Below are positions 1-3,881 of a DNA stretch of 6,504 nt, piece after piece (within the stretch, counting starts at the first letter, position 1; each line of letters opens with the position of its first letter). The stretch spans positions 1-6,504 of the forward strand of contig JAHEZC010000155.1 in assembly GCA_023251275.1 (NCBI GenBank), written 5' to 3'. This stretch comes from Parafilimonas sp. Its GTDB lineage: Bacteria; Bacteroidota; Bacteroidia; Chitinophagales; Chitinophagaceae. A model generated the notes under the pieces. The model saw nothing but the letters and a program-made list of their open reading frames with translations, ran no database searches and was not told where the DNA came from. The position numbers were made by a program, and so were the translations under genes.

Positions 1-2
1 CT

Positions 3-281
3 GCGTTCAGTAACACCGGCATTAAATTAAAACTGCTGAACGCATTATACAACGGAAAGCATTGTGCAGTTAACAGCATCATGATTGAAGGGACCAGGCT
101 TGAAGAGCTTTGTCATGTAGCTGATAAGCCGCAGGCATTCATCGAAATTATTGACCGGCTGTATCGTCAGCCATTTGCTGCAGATGATATCGAAGCCCGC
201 AGGAAATTATTATACACGGAATACGACAATGAAGCCAATGCCCGGCAAATGGTGAAATGGATCTGGGAAACGAATGCATGA
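3..281 (+). CDS. Glycosyltransferase, C-terminal fragment (5' end outside window)
   Basis: The reading frame is open from the left edge to a TGA stop, giving 92 residues that begin AFSNTGIKLKLLNAL. The ATG at 81 is internal, because conserved-looking sequence continues upstream of it in the same frame. The fragment resembles the end of the second Rossmann domain of GT-B fold (GT1/GT4-like) glycosyltransferases: a 'GIKLKLLNALYNGKHC' helix, where such enzymes shift to the next acceptor-independent nucleotide-sugar contact, then an 'EGTRLEELC' segment, a helix of the 'AFIEIIDRLY' type, and a terminal 'YDNEANARQMVKWIW' helix. From the family, the full protein would transfer a sugar from a nucleotide donor, probably in cell-surface polysaccharide or glycolipid synthesis. 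Donor and acceptor cannot be read from the fragment. It converges with ftsE. Sure of the coding frame, fairly sure of the family. Confidence 0.75.
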   Translation, partial: AFSNTGIKLKLLNALYNGKHCAVNSIMIEGTRLEELCHVADKPQAFIEIIDRLYRQPFAADDIEARRKLLYTEYDNEANARQMVKWIWETNA

Positions 282-294
282 ATTATTGAAATGA

Positions 295-329
295 TTTGTG
301 GTTTGTAGTTTGTGGTTTGTAGTTTGTGA
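295..329. repeat. 7-nt-period tandem array, G/T-rich
   Basis: Seven-nucleotide units alternate TTTGTGG, TTTGTAG, TTTGTGG, TTTGTAG, TTTGTGA, so the array is also about 2.5 copies of a 14-mer. It begins 13 nt after the glycosyltransferase stop and contains no C on the plus strand. Function is unknown. It could arise by slippage or belong to the 3' end of the transcript. Confidence 0.8.
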
Positions 330-383
330 GTATATCAAATTGTACAGAATATCCGCATTAAACCTTAAACTTTAAACCTTGAA
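295..383 (+). terminator. Possible hairpin between convergent genes
   Basis: Blocks GGTTT (300-304), AGTTT (307-311) and GGTTT (314-318) are exact complements, in order, of AAACC (374-378), AAACT (367-371) and AAACC (360-364). The two-base spacers between blocks give one G-U wobble and one mismatch each in the plus-strand RNA. The result is an imperfect stem of about 25 nt with a loop of about 39 nt, downstream of the glycosyltransferase. The wobbles would not form in the minus-strand RNA, so the hairpin favours plus-strand transcripts. No U-tract follows, so an intrinsic terminator of the classical kind is not supported. It could equally be a transcript-end stabiliser or a by-product of repeat inversion. 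Confidence 0.3.
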
Positions 384-385
384 CA
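358..385. repeat. 7-nt-period tandem array, next to the ftsE stop
   Basis: Four degenerate units TTAAACC, TTAAACT, TTAAACC, TTGAACA end at 385. The stop codon of ftsE occupies 386-388 on the minus strand, so the array is the immediate 3' flank of that gene. Read on the minus strand it has the form GGTTTaaAGTTTaaGGTTT, matching the 295-329 array at five of every seven positions. Confidence 0.75.
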
Positions 386-1072
386 TTACACTTCAGCAAC
401 CGCACTGTCAAAAACCCTGCTTCTTTCCGTTTTCAGCATACGTGAAGGATGGCGGCTGATAACGATAAAATCATGTGTGGCCATAATAACCGCGGTGCCA
501 TAATCCCTGCTGATCTGGAAGAGCAATTGCATGATTTCATCACTCGTTTCGGGATCAATGTTGCCGGTGGGCTCATCAGCCAATATCAATTTGGGAGAAT
601 TGAGCAATGCCCTTGCAATGTCCACGCGCTGTTGTTCCCCGCCGCTCATCTCGAAAGGCATTTTAAATCCTTTGCTGCGCAGGCCGACTTTGTCAAGCAC
701 ATCATTTATTTTTTCTTCCATCAGCTTGTCATCTTTCCATCCCGTAGCCCGCAAAACAAATCGCAGGTTTTCATGAACGTTCCTGTCTGTGAGCAATTGA
801 AAATCCTGGAAAATAACACCCAGGTTACGTCTCAGGTAAGGCACTTTTTTCCAGTTCATTTCCTTCAGGTTATAGCCTGCCACAAATACTTCGCCTTCTC
901 TTAATGGCAATTCTCCATACAGTGTTTTCAATAAGCTGCTTTTGCCGGTTCCGGTTTTACCCACGAGATAGACAAATTCACCTCTTTCCACCGTAAAATT
1001 CACATCCTGCAGAATCAGATTACTACCCTGATATATATTAGCATTCCGTACAGATACTATTAATTCGGACAT
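386..1072 (-). CDS. ftsE: FtsE-like cell-division ABC transporter ATP-binding protein
   Basis: This 228-residue single-domain ABC ATPase has every family motif: Walker [10 protein letters not shown] at 38-46, Q-loop Q89 within 'VIFQDFQLL', signature MSGGEQ at 142-147, Walker B LILADEP at 162-168 with catalytic E167, and H-loop H200. Length and the '[15 protein letters not shown]' segment fit FtsE (usually about 220-230 residues). FtsE acts at the inner face of the cytoplasmic membrane with FtsX to control periplasmic peptidoglycan hydrolysis at the septum. No ftsX lies beside it here, so the partner would be encoded elsewhere. The ATG at 1072 is preferred. A TTG seven codons upstream (1091-1093) lies inside the promoter-like TATTTTTG element and is probably not transcribed. 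No Shine-Dalgarno is seen, as is usual in Bacteroidota. A LolD/MacB-type ATPase is the main alternative, but those normally sit beside their permease. Confidence 0.88.
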   Translation of the reverse strand: MSELIVSVRNANIYQGSNLILQDVNFTVERGEFVYLVGKTGTGKSSLLKTLYGELPLREGEVFVAGYNLKEMNWKKVPYLRRNLGVIFQDFQLLTDRNVHENLRFVLRATGWKDDKLMEEKINDVLDKVGLRSKGFKMPFEMSGGEQQRVDIARALLNSPKLILADEPTGNIDPETSDEIMQLLFQISRDYGTAVIMATHDFIVISRHPSRMLKTERSRVFDSAVAEV

Positions 1073-1397
1073 AATTTTTTGAATTCTGTTCAAAAATAGC
1101 CCTAAAGTTAAATGTGCTGAAAAAATAAATTGATAAAAACGGGATTTTGCAGACTGATATGGCGGGCAGAATATTTATATTGTCCCTTCCAAAAAATTGG
1201 TGGTGATAAGATTGGGTCTGCACGTGATTGATGAAAATAATTTTTTGAAAGAAGTTATTCGGTCTATTAAGGAATGAAATGCTGCTATGTTTCTTTTACA
1301 AAGTTTAATTGGTTCTGTTGAATTTGTATAAGAAAAAGCAAGAATAAAGAGAAGCGTCTATATTTTATAAATCTGAAAGCGGATATAAAATAATAAT
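1073..1397. other. AT-rich 325-bp divergent intergenic region
   Basis: This spacer separates the divergent ftsE and the 1398 gene. Apart from the ftsE promoter-like box, no convincing gene or RNA is seen. A GTG-initiated frame on the minus strand (1038-1223) has no protein-like composition and overlaps the ftsE start. For the rightward gene the best -7-like string is TATATTTT at 1359-1366, which lacks the final G and has no TTG at proper spacing, so no promoter is called. There are no tandem repeats of the kind seen in the other spacers. Confidence 0.6.
1091..1098 (-). promoter_or_regulatory. Putative ftsE promoter, -7 element TATTTTTG
   Basis: The minus strand reads TATTTTTG, a perfect match to the Bacteroidota housekeeping -7 consensus TAnnTTTG. 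It ends 18 nt before the ftsE ATG, which would leave a leader of roughly 12-14 nt. No TTG -33 element is seen at the usual distance. Assigned from consensus and position only. Confidence 0.45.
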
Positions 1398-1859
1398 ATG
1401 AAAAAAGGGATAGTTATTATCATCATTGTTGTTTTTGTTTTTATAATATTTTGCTATGGCATTTACAAATTTGCAGAACTAATGGCTCCCGGAAGTTATC
1501 CTTATGCAGAACGTTATGAACTAAATATCGCAGACAGTGATTTAATTCGGAAGATTATTAAATTCAAGACAAGTAATCCACAGTTCATACCCCCTGAATC
1601 AATTGGGCTTAAAGACGGCAAAAGTTCAGATACTGATCTTTGGTATCATGTTTATTTTTATTACCCGCTTGAAAATGAAATTTTATATACATGGATCAGA
1701 AGTGATGGAAAAAAATCAATCCTTGCTTTTGTAAGTATTTGTATAGGAACAAACATTTATAACAATAGCTGGAGAGAAATAAATAGAGATTTTAATAATT
1801 CCGAAAATATGGCGCAAAAAAAGAAGTTCGAAGAAATGATTTTGAATAAACTCAAATAG
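1398..1859 (+). CDS. Membrane-anchored hypothetical protein (153 aa)
   Basis: The product is not recognised as a characterised family. Residues 1-3 are MKK, followed by a strongly hydrophobic helix at about 4-24 (IVIIIIVVFVFII, then FCYGIYKF), which reads as an uncleaved signal anchor or possibly a signal peptide. The remaining 125 or so residues are soluble and rich in Asn, Lys, Ile and aromatic residues, with segments such as 'YHVYFYYPLENEILYTWIR' that suggest beta strands, and a Lys-rich terminal helix. With two positive residues before the helix, the soluble part should lie in the periplasm. By hand count the gene is about 31% GC over 1441-1860, against about 48% in ftsE (541-780), so it may be foreign or weakly constrained. 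No Shine-Dalgarno is present: the leader is all A/T before the ATG. It stands alone, divergent from ftsE and convergent with the repair operon. Similar small anchored proteins are common in Bacteroidota genomes. Confidence 0.7.
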   Translation: MKKGIVIIIIVVFVFIIFCYGIYKFAELMAPGSYPYAERYELNIADSDLIRKIIKFKTSNPQFIPPESIGLKDGKSSDTDLWYHVYFYYPLENEILYTWIRSDGKKSILAFVSICIGTNIYNNSWREINRDFNNSENMAQKKKFEEMILNKLK

Positions 1860-1943
1860 TTCCATGCTGGTTGCATTCACAGCTTATAAACATGAAATAG
1901 TGTTATGCAATAGTGAGACTATATTGAACCCCAAAAATCCTTC

Positions 1944-2201
1944 CTAATCAATCCTCCTTTCATCCCTATACTTCTCCCTCATGCAATTTCCACAAGGGCG
2001 ATAACCCATTGTAATTGCTTCTTTTTCTGATTCAAAGAATACACGGTTTATTCTTTTCAATCGCCTGCCTGATCTGCATTTGAGTGTGCCGTATATTTTC
2101 AAAGACAGGTTTCCGCCAAGCGTAATTTTACCTGTTGCAATCAAATTGCGAAGTTGTAATTTTCCTTTTTCGTTGTTTTCAAAATCTGTATGCCTGGTCA
2201 T
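1944..2201 (-). CDS. Standalone Ada-type zinc-binding domain protein
   Basis: This 85-residue protein resembles the metal-binding N-terminal domain of Ada. The core runs from about residue 35 to 78: 'KIYGTLKCRSGRR', then 'NRVFFESEKEAITMGYRPCGNCM'. In E. coli Ada, Cys38, Cys42, Cys69 and Cys72 bind zinc, and Cys38 accepts the methyl group from phosphotriesters. Aligned by motif, three cysteines remain here (C42, C70, C73), while the position of Cys38 is Gly38 ('IYG' in place of 'IYC'). Phosphotriester repair by the Ada mechanism is therefore unlikely, and a DNA- or metal-binding role is more plausible. The roughly 30 N-terminal residues ('KLQLRNLIATGKITLGGN') look like a small extension. The ATG overlaps the stop of the preceding oxygenase gene as ATGA, which fixes the start and implies coupled translation. 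Standalone proteins of this kind occur in other Bacteroidota as I recall them. It is the last gene of the operon. Confidence 0.82.
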   Translation of the reverse strand: MTRHTDFENNEKGKLQLRNLIATGKITLGGNLSLKIYGTLKCRSGRRLKRINRVFFESEKEAITMGYRPCGNCMREKYRDERRID

Positions 2202-2893
2202 TTTGCATCATGAAAAATAATTCCCAATGTATGCCTGCTGCCGCTGTGCACGTTGCTTACGCCGTGCTTCATATTTACGCGGTAATAACCTTTGGTTCCT
2301 TTCTGCGGACGAAACTGTGTAGTAAAGATCAGCACATCACCCTGTGCGGGATTTAATACAATAGCTTTCGATTGCGCTCTTGGTATTTGTTCCGTCAAAA
2401 CAAATTCACCGCCTGTAAAATCCGCTCCGGGTTCATTTAAAAATACCACGGCCTGCATCGGGAAATAAACGGAACCATAGAGATCCTGATGCAGGGCATT
2501 ATAACCGCCTGCTCCATATTTCAACATGAGGGGTGTTGCCAACGTTTGATGATTGGCTTTGCATATTTCTAAAAATTCTTCGAGTGCAGGAGGATATTTT
2601 ACAGCCATATTTAACATCTTCATCCAGTCGTTTGCAACTGCATAAATGTTTTTGTATAAATCTTCCCTTAACTTCTGTACAGTCTTTGGTAAAGGATGAT
2701 GAAAATATTTATACTCACCTAATCCATAGCGATGTCTTTCCATGATCACGGTCTTGCGAAAAAGCAATGATTTATTATACAACTTCAAAACACTTTTACA
2801 TTCAGCTTTATTAAGTGCATCGTTGAGAATTGCATAACCTTTTTCATTGAGCGACGACTGAATTTTATTCCAGTTATTATTATTGATATTCAT
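2198..2893 (-). CDS. 2-oxoglutarate/Fe(II)-dependent oxygenase of the Ada locus
   Basis: The 231-residue protein has the facial triad of 2OG/Fe(II) dioxygenases: H135 and D137 in 'LHQDLYG', and H210 in 'NMKHGVS'. R220 in 'SGSRHTLGIIFHDA' is placed to bind the 2-oxoglutarate carboxylate. The segment between ('VVFLNEPGADFTGGEFVL' and 'GDVLIFTTQFRP') is the double-stranded beta-helix core typical of prolyl-4-hydroxylase-like oxygenases. It is not a canonical AlkB, because the AlkB tail RxNxTxR is absent. The substrate is unknown. Position between an alkyltransferase and an Ada-type zinc domain suggests a role in alkylation damage, perhaps oxidative dealkylation of nucleic acid or modification of a protein; this is inferred from neighbours. 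The ATG follows the stop of the preceding gene after 12 nt, and its own stop overlaps the next start (ATGA). The N-terminus ('MNINNNNW') is Asn-rich and probably disordered. Confidence 0.85.
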   Translation of the reverse strand: MNINNNNWNKIQSSLNEKGYAILNDALNKAECKSVLKLYNKSLLFRKTVIMERHRYGLGEYKYFHHPLPKTVQKLREDLYKNIYAVANDWMKMLNMAVKYPPALEEFLEICKANHQTLATPLMLKYGAGGYNALHQDLYGSVYFPMQAVVFLNEPGADFTGGEFVLTEQIPRAQSKAIVLNPAQGDVLIFTTQFRPQKGTKGYYRVNMKHGVSNVHSGSRHTLGIIFHDAK

Positions 2894-2905
2894 GCCTACA
2901 ATTTT

Positions 2906-3739
2906 TTATGCTACCTGCATTTGTGCTGCTTCCCATCCGATCATTGCCATTTTGCGCGGCGTTCCCCAACGATATTCTCCGATGCCTCCAACGGTTTTAA
3001 TCACCCTGTGGCAAGGAATGATGAATGCGACAGGGTTACTGCCGATCGCTGAGCCAACCGCCCTTTGTGCCGCAGGCTGCGAAATGGTGTGTGCTATGGA
3101 GGAATAGGATGATAAATATCCCTCGGGTATGCGCAGCAATGCTTCCCATACTTTCAACTGGAATGGCGTTCCCTTCAGATGCAGTTTTATTTTATCCGTT
3201 TCATCAAAATCATTTTCGAAAAATTTTTGCACCAACGCATGGTGCTGATCTTCTCCTTCAAAAATTTTTGCATCCGGCCGTAATGATCTCAATTCATCTT
3301 CTGCCGTCTTTGCCGATCTTTCAAAGAATAAAAGATTACAGATACCCGCATAAGTGGAAGCAATTAAATAATTGCCAAACCGGCACTCGTGAAAGCTGTA
3401 TTGAATGGAAAGATTTTTACCGCCGTTTTTATATTCCCCGGGTGTCATCCCTTCAATATTTACAAACAGGTCATGCAGCCTGCCTGTGCCCGATAAACCT
3501 GTTTCAAAAGCTGCATCATATACAGATGCATCATTGCGTTTCAGAATTTCTTTTGCGTGTTCTATGCTGATGTATTGCAGAAATTTCTTTGGGCTTACGC
3601 CTGCCCAATCCGTAAATATGCGTTGGAAATGGTAAGGGCTTACATGAACACTTGCTGCGATTTCATCCAGACCCGGCTGCTCCTGACTATGGTCTTTTAT
3701 ATATTTCAGCGCTTCAGCAATCCGATAATAGTCGTGCAT
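2906..3739 (-). CDS. ada: AraC-type HTH / methylated-DNA-cysteine methyltransferase fusion (Ada-like)
   Basis: This 277-residue protein joins an AraC-family DNA-binding domain (about 7-105) to an O6-alkylguanine-DNA alkyltransferase (about 110-273). The AraC part has both helix-turn-helix motifs: 'LDEIAASVHVSPYHFQRIF' and 'GLSGTGRLHDLF...GMTPGEY'. The methyltransferase has the RNase H-like N-terminal subdomain and the active-site motif PCHRV with acceptor C243. R226 in 'QRAVGSAIGSNP' is in the place of the arginine finger that fills the gap left by the flipped base, and N235 and the 'GGIGEYRWG' tail also match the family. The enzyme transfers the alkyl group from O6-alkylguanine (and O4-alkylthymine) to C243, irreversibly. 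E. coli Ada has an extra N-terminal zinc domain, which is missing here; a related domain is encoded two genes downstream. Without it, methylation-triggered activation of the promoter by the standard route is not available to this polypeptide alone. It is the first gene of the operon. Confidence 0.92.
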   Translation of the reverse strand: MHDYYRIAEALKYIKDHSQEQPGLDEIAASVHVSPYHFQRIFTDWAGVSPKKFLQYISIEHAKEILKRNDASVYDAAFETGLSGTGRLHDLFVNIEGMTPGEYKNGGKNLSIQYSFHECRFGNYLIASTYAGICNLLFFERSAKTAEDELRSLRPDAKIFEGEDQHHALVQKFFENDFDETDKIKLHLKGTPFQLKVWEALLRIPEGYLSSYSSIAHTISQPAAQRAVGSAIGSNPVAFIIPCHRVIKTVGGIGEYRWGTPRKMAMIGWEAAQMQVA

Positions 3740-3760
3740 AATTTTTAAATTTTAATACCA

Positions 3761-3768
3761 CAAAAATA
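3761..3768 (-). promoter_or_regulatory. Putative promoter of the Ada-like operon, -7 element TATTTTTG
   Basis: The minus strand reads TATTTTTG, identical to the box before ftsE and a perfect TAnnTTTG match. It ends 21 nt before the ATG at 3739, giving a short leader of about 15-17 nt. The palindrome AAGGCCTT sits just upstream of the box, where an AraC-type activator or repressor could touch. No TTG -33 element is seen at the normal spacing, which would fit a promoter needing an activator, but this is inference. Confidence 0.45.
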
Positions 3769-3800
3769 GAAGGCCTTTTTCTGCAGATAAACCCGAAACT

Positions 3801-3831
3801 TGCTGAAATGTTGAAATGTTGAAATGTTGAA
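3801..3831. repeat. 8-nt-period tandem array TGTTGAAA
   Basis: Units TGCTGAAA, TGTTGAAA, TGTTGAAA and TGTTGAA follow without gaps, with one variant base in the first. The array lies about 40 nt upstream of the promoter-like box of the Ada-like operon and just upstream, on the plus strand, of a separate 7-nt-period array. Eight is not a multiple of three and no ORF uses it. Confidence 0.8.
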
Positions 3832-3839
3832 TGTTTTTT

Positions 3840-3881
3840 CTTCGTACTTCTCACTTCGTATCTCGTACTTTTCACTTCAAT
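3840..3881. repeat. 7-nt-period tandem array overlapping a stop codon
   Basis: Six units of seven: CTTCGTA, CTTCTCA, CTTCGTA, TCTCGTA, CTTTTCA, CTTCAAT. The pattern is degenerate but holds its period. The stop codon of the cytochrome gene (TCA on the plus strand, 3877-3879) falls inside the last unit, so on the minus strand the array starts at the end of that gene and forms its 3' untranslated end. It is pyrimidine-rich on the plus strand. Confidence 0.7.

Larger units (their letters stand above)
3740..3876. other. Spacer upstream of the Ada-like operon
   Basis: This 137-bp spacer holds the operon promoter-like element (3761-3768), a perfect 8-bp palindrome AAGGCCTT (3770-3777) followed by the 6-bp palindrome CTGCAG (3781-3786), and two short-period arrays (3801-3881) that run into the stop codon of the cytochrome gene. 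No ORF is supported in it. Confidence 0.65.

Noticed and set aside
449..904. 151-residue plus-strand ORF opposite ftsE
   Set aside because: It lies wholly antisense to ftsE, which has all ABC motifs, and its own sequence has no recognisable domain. It is a shadow of the ftsE codon pattern.
1091..1093. TTG as the start of ftsE, seven codons upstream of the ATG
   Set aside because: It falls inside the TATTTTTG promoter-like element, and FtsE-type proteins normally begin a few residues before the 'VRNANIYQG' strand, as the ATG at 1072 provides.
1163..1185. Inverted repeat GGG...CCC around an AT core upstream of ftsE
   Set aside because: After the three outer G-C pairs the arms mismatch, so it is not a convincing hairpin or operator.
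1038..1223. 61-residue GTG-initiated minus-strand ORF in the ftsE upstream region
   Set aside because: It overlaps the ftsE start in another frame, has an atypical composition and no leader signal.
1861..1943. Terminator between the convergent orphan gene and the Ada-like operon
   Set aside because: Only short weak stems (4-5 bp, such as GCTG/CAGC and ATAGT/ACTAT) are seen, with no U-tract, so no terminator is called. Unlike the other gene ends, no short-period array is present.
3025..3570. 181-residue plus-strand ORF opposite the AraC-methyltransferase gene
   Set aside because: It is antisense to a gene with clear catalytic motifs and has no domain-like features.
3801..3881. CRISPR array
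   Set aside because: The units are 7-8 nt, directly adjacent and without spacers, and no cas gene is present.
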